From positions 21,140,604-21,204,603 of the forward strand of contig NC_057921.1 of the NCBI RefSeq assembly GCF_018873765.1: DNA of 64,000 bases, given 5' to 3'. The translations under genes were made by a program, and so were the position numbers. The notes under the pieces were generated by a model. That model made no database searches. It was not told the origin of the DNA and was given only the letters and a program-made list of their open reading frames with translations. Origin of the DNA: Telopea speciosissima. Its lineage: Eukaryota; Streptophyta; Magnoliopsida; Proteales; Proteaceae. How positions within the stretch are numbered: the stretch's first letter is position 1; each line of letters starts with the position of its first letter. Positions 45,195-56,235 of this stretch are shown here, in pieces.

Positions 45195-46020
45195 TGATAA
45201 ACCCATAATCACACCGGCCAATCATGAGTTGCCACGTGTCCCGGTCCAAAGGGTGGGCCGACCCAGACCTAGAGGAGAACCAGCTCAGACATGATCCCTA
45301 AACACGTTCATAGGAGCGGCCTCCAGGCGCGACCTCCCGAGCGCCACCTCCTCTTGGGCGCGACCTCATGGGGGCGACCTCCCAGGCGCGACCTCATAGG
45401 TGCGACCTCATGGGCGTGGCCTCACAGGTGCGGCCTCTAGGCGCGACCTCCCAGGCATGACCTCACAGGCGCGGCCTCACAGGTATGACACCCAAACACG
45501 GACCCCCTAGGGGCACGGACCTCGGGTACATAGCAGACCCTGACATTAGACCCTAGTATAGGCCAAACCGCTACCGCGGCCATCGACAAGACATGCACCA
45601 TCTCAAGGACTCTAGGCCACCGCCTACAAGTCACGTCACCCTAACGAACTCAAACATCAAAGATCTTATCACCACACGTAAGCGTCTATCTATCAAGGAT
45701 CCTAACACCACTAGGACACTCCCTCCCGTAGGGAGACGACCAACCAAGGAAGAGCCCTGCTACCCAGGGTCTCTATCAACTGCAGAGACTATTCTCCACC
45801 GATCGGACTCTCCACACCGCCACACTCTACTATAAATACGAAGGTACTCTACCCCCATCAAGCCATCTTGAATTCTATTATTCATCTGTTTGCTCAGAGA
45901 GATCTAACTTAGGCATCGGAGAGTCCTAGGCCGGAACCACGTCGGTTCTCCTTTGTCACTCTGGTCCTTTTACAGGTTACGGCACTCAAAGGGACCACCG
46001 GGAAATTTCTTGACACAACA
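45195..46020 (+). repeat. 5' LTR of the gag-only element
   Basis: TGATAAACCC ... CTTGACACAACA, 826 bases; the first 110 bases match 48848-48957. TATA box TATAAATAC at 45831-45839. A GACCTC minisatellite is at 45310-45487. Confidence 0.85.
45310..45487. repeat. Minisatellite in LTR, unit about 17 bases
   Basis: Ten or so copies of a GGCGCGACCTCNNA-like unit (GCGCGACCTCCCAG, GTGCGACCTCATGG and relatives), GC-rich against an AT-rich setting. Confidence 0.8.
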
Positions 46021-46022
46021 GA

Positions 46023-46041
46023 TTGGTGCCGTCTGTGGGAA
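46023..46041 (+). other. Primer-binding site of the gag-only element
   Basis: TTGGTGCCGTCTGTGGGAA two bases after the LTR, a form common in plant Gypsy elements of this type. Confidence 0.75.
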
Positions 46042-46090
46042 AGATGCTAGCCATCGCACCTACTAGCTTGTTTCCATAACTGTTCATACC

Positions 46091-47515
46091 ATGGCACCGC
46101 GAGGCAAGAAGACCATTCCCTCTACCAACAATGTTGCGAGGGAGGGGAACGGATCACCTCCTCTAGAGAGCTCACGCCGCAGAGCCACCGACCATGTCTC
46201 TCAGGAGAGAGAGGTCCCCAAGAACCAACAAGTTGGGGCAATCGACCTCAACCCTGAAGTAGCCATTGAAGCCGCCACCGCGGAGCCAGTACCTGATCCT
46301 AACGCAGCGACTGTGGGTCAGATCAATGACTTGTAGTGACAGATCCTCCACAACCAACAACTCTTCCGCGCCTACTTGAGGCAACGTGCAACATCCCACC
46401 TTCGCAGGACAGATCCCCGACAGGAGCAGAGCCCTAGGAGGTCACCTCCCAGGGGTGATAGGTCCGAGAGACACACCAGGCAGCGGGGAGATCCCTCCCA
46501 ACATCTTAGGAGAACGGCGGACCTCCCAGTACGGTCGAACCGTGGGAGAACACCATCGCACAGATCCATGGTACCCAGTCCAGAAGGCTCAATAAGAAGA
46601 TCGGTGTTCCAAGGTCGACTAGGGGGGAGTTACGCACCAGAACAGAGCCAGTCCTACAAAGAAGAAAGCCCGTCACATTCACATCAAGATTCATCGTGAC
46701 GTGACCCTTCACCATCTCGCCACTACTCAAGGCAGGAGGGACTTTCAGGAGAAGACGAGAACGAGGTCGCAGTGAATGACCAGTCAGACGTGAGGGACAG
46801 TCAAGGGATGAGGAGCTTGAAAAGTGACTCCGAGATTTGGATGAAAAGTTAGAAGGGTTGAAGAAGCGGACCAAGGCGAGACACACTCGATCCCCGGGTA
46901 GCATCCATTCTCGGAGCAGATCATGTCAGTCGCACTCCCATCCAAGTTCAGGTTACCCACCTTCGAACTCTATAATGGTACCACGGACCCTAATGATCAC
47001 ATCAACTACTTCAAAGGGATAATGATCCTATACGATGGATCGGATGTGGTCTCCTATCGAGCCTTCCCTGTCTCCCTCAAGGGTGCAGCGACTTCATGGT
47101 TCTCCAGACTATGACCAAGGTCAATAGGTTCGTTCGCAGAGCTGTGCGAGCAATTCATCACCCGCTTCTAGAGCAGTGTCAAGCAGAAGAAGACCACGGT
47201 CAATCTATTGAACGTGATACAGAACCCTGGGGAGTCCCTCAGGGAGTATGTCAGCAGGTTCACCAAAGAGTCCCTGGAGGTCCGAGACTTAGACAACTAG
47301 ACCCAGCATGCAGCCTTGGTTGGGGGCATCAAAAACCTGGACTTGATCAAAGACCTGGCACGTCATGAGACCAGGACCATGAAGGAACTTCAGGAGCGGT
47401 GTAATGAGTTCACCAACATGGTCGAGGTACTACAGGCTCAGAAGAAGGTGATCGAGGCCAAGGCACAAGATAACAAGAGATCAGCGTCGGACGACTGTAA
47501 AGAGAGCAAGAGGTA
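46091..47515 (+). pseudogene. gag of the gag-only element
   Basis: ATG at 46091 begins MAPRGKKTIPSTNN. After a TAG at 46334 a basic, Arg/Ser-rich region follows in shifting frames (46376-46700). The gag core is at 46923-47114: LPTFELYNGTTDPNDHINYF and RAFPVSLKGAATSWFSRL. After a frameshift the rest reads ESLREYVSRFTKESLEVRDL (near 47240-47295) and HETRTMKELQERCNEFTNMV (47355-47430). No zinc knuckle is seen. Nucleocapsid function would need a partner or be lost. Confidence 0.8.
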
Positions 47516-47519
47516 GAGG

Positions 47520-48340
47520 TCCGAGGACAACTGCCAATGGCCGTGGATAAGAGACCACGGCCAAGAGACCACGACCAAGAACCACGGCCAAAGGGCCATG
47601 GTCGTCATCAATGGGCATCACCTATTAAGAGAGAGAAGAAGAGAAGATGAGAGAGAAGAAAGAGAGTGGAAAAAAAAAAAAAAAAAGAGAGGCCAAGAGG
47701 CCACGGCCAAGGGACCACGGCCAAGAGGCCACAGCCAAGAGACCATGGCCAAGAGGCCATGGCCAAAGGGCCATGGATCGTCATCAATGGGCGCCGCCTA
47801 AAAGCAAAGAAGAAAAGAGAGAAGAAAGAAAAATAAAAAGGGGGTCGTTGGCCACGGCCAAGGACCACGATCAATAGGCCATGGGCATGGACGAGGTTCG
47901 AGGTCGAGGTCCAAGGATGAGATTCGAGATTCGAGGTTCGAGGTCCGAGGTCCGAGGACGAGGTTTGAGGTCTGAGGTCGAAGTTTGCGAGGGTTCAAGG
48001 TTAAGGTTCGAGCAAAGATGTGTCTGTGGCCAAAGATCAAATCATGTCAATTAAAAAAAAAAAAAAAAAAAGGGCTACAGCCAAGGACCGTAGGCGACAA
48101 GCCATGGACGAGGTTCGAGGTCAAAATTTGAGGTTTGAGGTTCGAGCTCGAAGTTCGCGAAGGTCTGAGGTTTGAGGTTCGAGGTCTAAAGTCAGAGTTC
48201 ACGAAGGTTCGAGGTTCGAGGTCGGAGTTCGTGAGGGTTCGAGGTCGAGGTTCGAGCAAAGATGTGTCTGTGCCAAAGACCAATTCAAGTCAATATCAAA
48301 AAGAAAAAAAAAACAAAAACAAAAAAGGGGGAAGTACGAG
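47520..48340. repeat. Tandem repeat blocks with A-tracts
   Basis: Units GGCCAAGAGACCAC (about 47540-47780) and GAGGTTCG (about 47890-48010 and 48105-48260) alternate with runs of 15-19 A. A larger unit (GAGCAAAGATGTGTCTGTG, then an A-tract) occurs twice, at 48008 and 48250. It stands where pol would be. Non-coding. Confidence 0.85.
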
Positions 48341-48395
48341 ACATCATATTTGACGTAAGTTCAAGGTTTAGTGGCAGAATCCAAGAAGTTCAAGA

Positions 48396-48735
48396 TGGTT
48401 CGAATACCAAGGTATAATGCCACCAAGGCCCGTTGGCCACCAAGGTCCGTAGACCACCAAGGCGTAATGCCACCAAGGCCCGTTGGCCACCAAGGTCCGT
48501 AGACCACTAAGGCGTAATGCCACCAAGGCCCATTGGCCACCAATGTCCGTAGACTACCAAGGCGCAATGCCACCAAGGCCCGTTGGCCACCAAGGTCCGT
48601 AGACTACCAAGGCATAATGCCACCAAGGTCCATAGACCACCGAAGCATAAGGCCACCGAGGTCAAATGACCACCAAGGTTCGATAACCACAAAGGCTCAA
48701 GGCCACTAAGGATGAACGACTACTAAGGCCTATCT
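48396..48735. repeat. Array of about 21 short hairpin units, 16-17 bases each
   Basis: Units such as AAGGCCCGTTGGCCACC, AAGGTCCGTAGACCACC and AAGGCGTAATGCCACC follow each other, the three forming a 50-base higher unit about four times. Each has a 3-4 bp stem, a 3-5 base loop and an ACCAA linker. Stems differ between units but keep pairing. Confidence 0.8.
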
Positions 48736-48828
48736 GCCACATACGAAGGGCGAGGAACAACAACACCCAAAAGGGAGACAGCTCCAAAAACAAAAATGAA
48801 AAAGGCTACTCTCTTGAACACTCTGTTC

Positions 48829-48847
48829 CAAGAGAGTGGGGGGCAAA
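48829..48847 (+). other. Polypurine tract of the gag-only element
   Basis: AAGAGAGTGGGGGGCAAA directly precedes the 3' LTR start. Confidence 0.8.
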
Positions 48848-48961
48848 TGATAAACCCAAAATCACACTGGCCAATCGTGAGCTACCATGTGTCCCGATCC
48901 AAAGGGTGGGCCGACCCAAACCTGGAGGAGAACCAGCTCAAACATGATCTGCAAACACATT
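48848..48961 (+). repeat. 3' LTR of the gag-only element, truncated
   Basis: TGATAAACCCAAAATCACAC and following bases match the first 110 bases of the 5' LTR with about 15 changes, then stop where TGTAGACACC begins. Confidence 0.8.
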
Positions 48962-49364
48962 TGTAGACACCTGATTTTTGTCACCCCTCCCTGGCGATGA
49001 TGACACACGGAGTACCGGCAATCTCTGTCTCTGATACCAAAGAATAAATAAGAAAATAAAATAGAATGCCTAAACCCTGGCCCATGAAGGTTTATTAGAT
49101 CAGGCCCATTGAGGTTGTGGCTTGGTAGGGGCAAAATAGGAAACCAAAAAAAGAGAAGAAGAAGAAATAAACTTTAAGAGGGGAGGGTAAAAAAGATACC
49201 TAAATCTAAAGAGGGAAAGGGTAAAATGGGAAAGAATACTGTTTAAAAAAGATACCTAAACCTAAATTGGGGGGTAAAATTGGAAGCTGAATGAAAAAAT
49301 CTAAATCTAACCCTAAAGGGGGTAGGGTATAAGAAAAGATTCAAAAAAAAGAGCCATCATTCTC
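48962..49364 (+). repeat. LTR-like fragment beginning TGTAGACACC
   Basis: TGTAGACACCTGATTTTTGT is a wording seen at LTR starts of some plant Gypsy elements. It is followed by A/G-rich sequence with a short internal repeat (AAAAAAGATACCTAAA twice) and is cut by the MULE composite at 49365. It may continue at 61192. No end is visible. Confidence 0.45.
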
Positions 49365-49882
49365 GGATTCAGATCCTCTACTGCCGAGTATGTTACTACC
49401 ATCGTCCTGCCGGCAGCGGTAAGCTTGACACGTGGAAATGTCCATATCCAACGTCCAAGTTACAAATCCTCTAACAAGTGATAGTTTTCCAGGTTTATGA
49501 GCATAGCAAAACCAAACCGATCATAACCCAAACCGACCATAAACCCAAACCAAAAAGAAAATAGAAAACGTAAGGTCTTAAAGTTTCAAAACAAAAAGAA
49601 ATCCCTTCTTCCCTCTCGAATCCCTCCTTCCCTCTCATCTTCTTCATCTCCTCACAGCCATGGAACCTTGAACAGCTCTTGAACAGCACCGAAGGAACAC
49701 TGAACAGCGAGAAAGTTTCTGCCATTCATCTTCTTCATCTCCTCACTACGATGGAACCGTGAAGGCTATTGTCTTCTTCCTCTCCTCTGTTTCATCTCCT
49801 GTACAACCTCTCTTCTTCTTCCATCCTCTCCTCAATGTAAGTGTTTCAAACCCTAAATGATTTTTGTTGATTAATGTTTGTT
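49365..49882. repeat. MULE-1 left terminal inverted repeat
   Basis: Matches the mirror strand of 57158-57753 over most of its length, with an extra block of about 80 bases in the right copy near 57225-57300. Confidence 0.85.
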
Positions 49883-51427
49883 GGAGATCAAGACGATGGA
49901 TAAGGGTTATTGAGATGTAACGAATATCCTTCTGTGAAGTTGTGCATTTGAGAGTTAGAGTAGGGTGGTGTAGGAAATATCAAGAAAGGTTAGATTGAAA
50001 GAATTTTATGTAAGTATTTAAAAGGGAAGATACACAAAATTAGACCCGAACCTAACACTTGTGAGAAATCACCCTCTTTTCTTACATAAAACTACAGTCT
50101 ACAGGTAATAGACTTTTCTACATTTCTTCAGTGTCAGTGGATTTGAAGTCTATCCCAAGACCAGTTTTATGCATTCAAGATTAGCTCAAAGCCAACTAAA
50201 CCTGATCTTCCACTTGTTCCCATCTAATTCAATAATCCTTGGAAGGAAGAGAGGATTGGGGAAAAAAAAATTTGATTTTGGATTTTGTCCTAGGTTCAAT
50301 CTTAGCTTGGCTTAGCTTGATTGGCCAAGCCCAAGGGTTCACATAAGCCATTGTCTATACACACGGATATCCCTATTCACACAAGCTGTGTTCCTTAAAA
50401 AAAAAAATTGATGGTCAAGTATCTTGTAGGCAACTGCACTAGCCACGGCTGCAATATGGTAACTGAAAGATAGATTTCACCCTCCCCTACTATGGGCTCT
50501 CTTTGGTTCGATGTCAATTTCACATTAAAAGGGCGATTTCAAGAAATTAGGGTGTTTGGTATGAGTTTTATACCGCTTATGGGATATAGAATGTAATAGA
50601 AGCTGAAATTCCAAAATAGTTGGGGAGCTATTTTGGGATTTTAGTTTGTATTATATTTGATTCTCTCTCTCTCTCTCTCCCCTCTCACTCTCTCAACCTT
50701 CCTACCTCATCTTCTCCCTTGCCCACCATGCTCCCTATAAATCAGTACTAGATTTCTTAATCAATAAGAGTTGTTTTGTTACTTGAGCAGATCTTTACTT
50801 TCTGTAGAATGAACCCAAAATCAGATGATTATAGAAACAAATAATTAAGAAAATCAAATCACAATGTCTGTCCATGGAGTTCCTCATCTTTAGCTCAAGC
50901 TCTGGGGTACAGGTTGCATGATGCATGTTCATGATTTCTTTGTTTTAATTTGGATCAAGAGTAAGTCCCTAGGTGAGGATGCATAAAAACTGGTGTATTA
51001 AGGTTTATTTATGGTTTCAATTGGACTATTTAGGAGCCAGTCAGTTGACCCAGAAGATATTGTTAGGCAGCCACTAAAAACTTACATTGGTTATTGGATT
51101 GGTTGGTTGGGTGAATATGGTCTCAATTAAGTACATATCCTATTTTTAGTGGGTCCTCTCAAATTGACTGTTGTGGTGCATTAATGAAGATTAACCTCAG
51201 CCTGGTCCCAGTGAACTCTTTTCCAATATTTATGTTGAATGGCAATTTGTAGTATTACATATTATTTGAAAAAAAGAAGATTTCCTTAATGTCAACTAGC
51301 AGTATGTTAAAGGTCATGATTTACATCTTTTATTGTTCTAATATCTCCCATTTGAGGAAGAGTTATTCTTGTGACTTTACATGGTTTTATATTTATTTAC
51401 TCTTGTTGCACATGTGTATGATCTGCA
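49883..51427. other. MULE-1 probable 5' intron
   Basis: No coding capacity. A donor near 49835 and an acceptor TGATCTGCAG at 51427 suggest a leader intron. It holds a CT microsatellite at about 50661-50680. Confidence 0.45.
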
Positions 51428-51489
51428 GTAGGTTGTTGCCACCATAGGCTTCCTGAATTTGAAAGAGTATTCGAGACATAATATTGGAA

Positions 51490-54186
51490 ATGGACAATCC
51501 AATGATTTCACCAGTTGAAGCCAGTGGTCAAGATGAGTGTGTTGATTATAAGCCTTGGACTGGCATGAAGTTCATGTCGAAGATTGAGGCATATGATTCT
51601 TACAATCGATATGGAGGAATAGTTGGGTTTAGTGTTAGAAGAGATTATGTACATTGGTTAAATATTGGTGATAAGAGAATCATAAAACAAAGGAGATTTG
51701 TATGTTGTAAAAAAGGACATCGGAAAAAGGACAAGAGAGATGTTAACACGACCAAGCCTCGTGCAGAAACCAGAACCGATTGTCCTGTAAGAATGGGAAT
51801 TTCTATACTGAAGAATGGAGGGTATGAATGTAAGGATTTTTGTGATGATCATAGCCATGAACTTCATACACCAGATTCTACTCATTTTATTCGGTCTCAG
51901 CGTAAGATATCAAAGGTAGATGCCTATGAAATACATATGGCTGATGATACTGGCATCAGGCCCATGGCCACTTTTGATTTAATGGGTATGCAAGCAGGGG
52001 GAAGAGAAAACTTCGGTTACACCAAGGAAGATCTTAGGAATTATCTTCGAACTAAACGTTAGTGTGATTTAGCTTATAGTGAGGCTGGGAATTTGTTAGT
52101 ATATTTTGAGAAACAGATAAGGTCGAATCCATCTTTTACATACTCTTTGCAGATGGATAATGAAGAGCAAATAACAAATATATTTTGAGCAGATCCGAGG
52201 ATGATCATTGATTATTCATTGTTTGGTGATGTTGTTATCTTTGACACTACATTTTGCACAAACAAAATGTATAGACTGTTTGGTGTTTTTGCTGGGTTCA
52301 ACCATCATAGGGGTGTAACCATATTTCGAGATGCACTTCTATATGATGAGACGGTTGAGTCTTTCAAATGGTTGTTTCAGACATTCTTGGAGGCACATGG
52401 GCAAAAGAATCCTATAACCATATTTACTGATCAATATGCTGCAATGGCAAAGGCAATAGCTGAAGTTTTACCTAAGACATGGCATGGATTATGTACCTGG
52501 CACATAATGCAAAATGGGATAAAGCATCATGGTAATCTGATGAAGCATGGATCACCTTTTCTTAAGGATTTGAATAAATACATATTTCATTATGAAGATG
52601 TAGAGGAGTTTGAGAATGCTTGGAAAAAGTTGCGTGATGATTACCGACTTGAGAATACTTCATGGCTAGATCGGATCTACAAAATTAAAGAGAAATGGGC
52701 ACGTTGTTATATGAATACACTTTCACATTAGGTGTGAAGAGCACACAACTAAGTGAAAGTATTAACAGTGATTTGAAAGAGTATTTGAGACCCAGTTTAG
52801 ATCTTATAAGATTTTTTAAGCATTTTGAACAAGTAGTGGAGGATAAACGTACCAATGAACTGAAGGCTGAATTTGATGCAAGAAATACGATTCCTAAGAA
52901 CATGAATTCCAAGTCACCTGTACTGAGACAAGCAGGAAAAGTTTACACCCCTTATATATTTGAGCGCTTTCTAGAGGAGCATGACTATATGAGTGCTTGT
53001 GTCATAAAATCCCGTAAGGGGGATGATGTCTTCTGTGAGTATGTGGTCGGATTGGTTGAAGAGGAAATGAAGCTTATGGAAGGGGAATATGTGGTCTTGT
53101 ATAATGCATCTGAGCAATTGATAGAATATAGTTGTAGAAAGTTTGAGACATTTGGCATCCTTTGTTGCCATGCTTTGAAAATCTTGGATGTGCTAGATTT
53201 TAAGTGTATTCCTAAAAAGTATATTTTAAGGAGATGGACACGGGCAGTAAGAAGCTTTGTGGTGGATGACAGTAATGGTAAACAAGTTGTAGAAGATGTT
53301 CAGAGGAGTTGCACATAGCGTTTTAAGTTTCTTTGCCCAAAATATATTCAGCTAGTAAACCAAGCTTCTAATACAGAAGCTGGTTTTGAGATAGCCAAAA
53401 TGAATGTCGATTTGTTGTCTAAACAGCTTGCAGCACTAGATGTCAATAGTCCCAATAAAGAAACTTCTTCATTTGAATGCTTTGATGTCAACACTGATTT
53501 GGTGCTTAAAAAGAAAAAATGTACAAAAGGTAATAGCAGCAAGAGGCATAAGGGTTGGAGTGAGAATATAGGCAAGCAGAAGACCAAGAATGGAAAAAAA
53601 GCATACAAAAGCCACAGCTCAGTTGAAATAGAAAATACTCAAGATATAGAAAGATCTCAAGATATGAAAAACACTCAAGATACAGAAAGATCTCAAGATC
53701 TGGAGAACCTTCAAACTTTCACATCATCAGGATTCCCATCTCATGATTTGGTTTCATGTGATGTTCGTGATGCATCTCAACCAATGGACACCCCTCAAAC
53801 TTTCACGTCTCTTTTATTGGTATATAAATCTATAAACTCAACTTAATTAGGAATGTGAAATACTAACATTGTAATACTAATGCCATGTTTTCATTGTTGT
53901 GTTGTGCAGGGAGGAGGTTCTTCACAAGGTTCAACACCACCACCTGTACTACATCCATCTCAATATCAAGGAACAGGTGAATATGTGAAAAACCTCATTC
54001 GTAATGTAATTTTTATGTTGATTTTTCTGTGTATGGAGGCCCTAACCATTCTTTGTATCATTAATGCAGAATGGAACTTTTGGTGAGGCTGAGACATATG
54101 ACCTCTTCAGTTACTGCCCATTATCAAGAGAAAAGACGAAAGAACCAGAGATCTTGAAGATTTTAAATTCCTGTTTTGAGTTTTAA
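51490..54186 (+). pseudogene. FAR1/FRS-type MULE transposase
   Basis: ATG at 51490 (an in-frame TTG precedes it). The FAR1 zinc-binding domain (51550-51880) has EAYDSYNRYGGIVGFSVRRD and DCPVRM ... CDDHSHELH. The MULE transposase domain (52200-52730) has VVIFDTTFCTNKMYRLFGVF (first Asp), ITIFTDQYAAMAKAI (second Asp) and CTWHIMQN. The SWIM finger (53130-53190) reads YSCRKFETFGILCCHALKI; its first Cys is Tyr. Breaks: TAG 52060, TGA 52186, a frameshift near 52715, TAG 53316. Then a Lys-rich tail and two GT-AG introns (53820-53909, 53977-54069), ending at TAA 54184. FAR1-family transcription factors are derived from such transposases. Not functional here. Confidence 0.9.
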
Positions 54187-55341
54187 TTTCAGCATATTTA
54201 AGGGCTCTGCCTTGTACACAAATTTAATTTCAGCATATTTATATGATCTAGTTGTTTCCTTGTATGATCAGTCATGTTAATTTTATTGAGGAGTGTTATT
54301 ACATTATTGAATTAGTAATGCAGTTTTTATAAATTTCTTTGGATATCATAAATGAGTCTTGTTCTTAATCCTTTGGGAAGACTGTTTCATTTTATAAATT
54401 TCTTTGGATATCATTTTGTGTTTGAAGTCCTTCCCCTGCTGCTACAGCCCCAATTGAGCCACTCGTCCTAGTACTACTGTTGTTGCAGCCCCATTGGAGT
54501 GGGATTTTTATCTGCTGCTGTACTGACACGCTCCATTTTGCTCCATTACCTTCTTAGATGTTGGACACATGTGAAAGTAAGATCCAACGGTTTAAATTTG
54601 AAAAATGAAAAATCAATTTCAAATTTGAATTTATATTTTCACTTTTTATTTTTTAAAATTCATGTAACAGCAACCTATATGTAGTACTCTTTCCCATTTT
54701 CATTTTTCTGGGCTATCACTAAGAGGACTACTAGGTAGCAGTCCCTACACTTGTGTCCGTATGAATTGAGGTGATGGGTACTTTTTCCTTACTTCAGTTG
54801 AATCTCTCTCTCTCTCCCTAATGTGGTCTGAAGTTCTTGGAGATAGGAATCATAAGATTCAAAATCCAGCAAAGAAGCAGGATCAAGTGAAGGGAAATTT
54901 CCAGATTTCAGGAGAACTCTAATTGAATCAAATCAACAGATCGAGTCTGAGCAATATCCTGGTTTTTTTTTTTTTTTTGGTAGAAAGCAATATCCTGGTC
55001 AAGGGCTTGATTTTAAGGGTTGAATATAATATGAAATCTCAAGTTAATCCAATAGCTAGCTGTCAAGACACAGCAGATTCGTACAACTAGGAAATTTCAA
55101 AACAGGGTAATCAATGAGAGATTTTAAGAGACTGAAATCAATAGCTGTTTAGGAGGATGTCAAAGAATTTCAGCTTTGTCAACCTTGGGAGACATGTTTG
55201 ATTAAGTGACTGTTCTTGTGTCCAGAACCTCTGGTTGAATATGGATGATCTGAACAACACTGATACTGTATTAGTCCAGTATATATTTATTCATCTTTGT
55301 GGCTTACAAATCTTCAGCTACTTATGAACAATTGAATAAAA
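54187..55341. other. MULE-1 inner non-coding region
   Basis: Transposase 3' region and filler; a T-tract at about 54963-54978 is followed by a repeated AGCAATATCCTGG. No gene supported. Confidence 0.5.
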
Positions 55342-55421
55342 GGATCTTGGAGGATTCGAACCACCATCCCCTTGGAACATGCTCTCTTTCCAAGTGCTCT
55401 ACCAATTTGAGCTAAAGATCC
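55342..55421 (-). tRNA. tRNA-like sequence with 14-base anticodon loop (pseudo-tRNA)
   Basis: On the minus strand GGATCTT pairs with AAGATCC (7 bp). The D arm GCTC/GAGC, the anticodon stem CTTGG/CCAAG, a 5-base variable loop and the T loop TTCGAAT are all in place; the T stem has one T-T mismatch. Boxes A (TAGCTCAAATTGG) and B (GGTTCGAATCC) are intact. The anticodon loop AAAGAGAGCATGTT has 14 bases instead of 7, so no anticodon can be assigned. It could be a pseudogene, a tRNA with a very short intron, or a SINE-like derivative. Confidence 0.6.
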
Positions 55422-55974
55422 AACAAGTAAAGTTTGAGATTTACAAGTAACCATGAGACTCTGCCACAAACCATCAAAGATCATACCCAATGGGGCTGTT
55501 TGCTTACTTTTTCTTGAAGGAAGAAAAATATTATACTGCTTTTGGGGGAAGAAAATAAAATTTCCTGTAATATATAAATAGCTTTAATCTTTTTGGGGAT
55601 ACTGCAATTTCTAATGGTGATTTGTTCGGTAATTTATTGACTTGTAAATGTGCATGAAATGGAGTGATTTGCCTTTCTCACACATGGAATGAGTTGAGAT
55701 TAACCATGTTATGATATCAGGTTTCAAATGAAATAGAGTGCTCATAGTTGATGCTTGGTTTCCCCTTCATTTGTTTTCATTTGTTGCTGATGCACAGGGA
55801 ACATTTCATTTGTTCTAGGGAATCAAACCAGAAAAATTTTAGTGCAGATATGTTGGTTTCTTCTCTGATAGTCTTATATTTTTCACTTGTATTGAGTATA
55901 GGTCATGTGACATCAGGGTATATTTGAAGCAAGTGTACTAATTTCTTATCATAGTAATTGTTATAAACTATGGT

Positions 55975-55981
<7 letters not shown>

Positions 55982-56011
<30 letters not shown>
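55982..56011. repeat. TG microsatellite
   Basis: About 13 TG units with an ATAT lead-in. Confidence 0.9.
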
Positions 56012-56013
<2 letters not shown>

Positions 56014-56178
56014 ATGTGTGTGTTACAGTCTCCCTGATTTTTTTTTCCCTGTGTTGTATTGTTACTTCTTTAGCATATATTGCTAGCCAAAAGAAGAAAA
56101 ACCTAAGAGAAATTTGTTTAGTAGCTTGGTTTACTTTTGATCACCAATTATCCTAAGTGACCCCTTATGTTCTTGCAG

Positions 56179-56235
56179 GTTCACGGCTTCTTTTCGTTTG
56201 CTGTTGGTGATGATTTTCTCAAGAATGACATCCGG
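56179..56235 (+). other. Exon-like segment, 19 codons
   Basis: Between TTCTTGCAG and GTAAAAC, 57 bases read VHGFFSFAVGDDFLKNDIR with no stop. It may be a captured host exon or chance. No flanking exon was recognised. Confidence 0.3.

Larger units (their letters stand above)
45195..48961 (+). mobile_element. Gag-only, pol-less LTR element (TR-GAG/LARD-like)
   Basis: 5' LTR 45195-46020, PBS, a broken gag ORF, then 1.3 kb of tandem repeats and A-tracts where pol would be, PPT and a 3' LTR cut short at 48961 by another LTR-like sequence. There is no protease, RT or integrase on either strand. Such elements are known as gag-carrying non-autonomous elements and depend on a partner. The gag wording (PTFELYNGTTDPNDHINYF) is of Gypsy Tat/Ogre-like type. 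Confidence 0.8.

Noticed and set aside
48361-48692. Trp/Gly/Leu-rich ORFs of 61-71 codons on minus
   Set aside because: Translation of the 50-base hairpin array.
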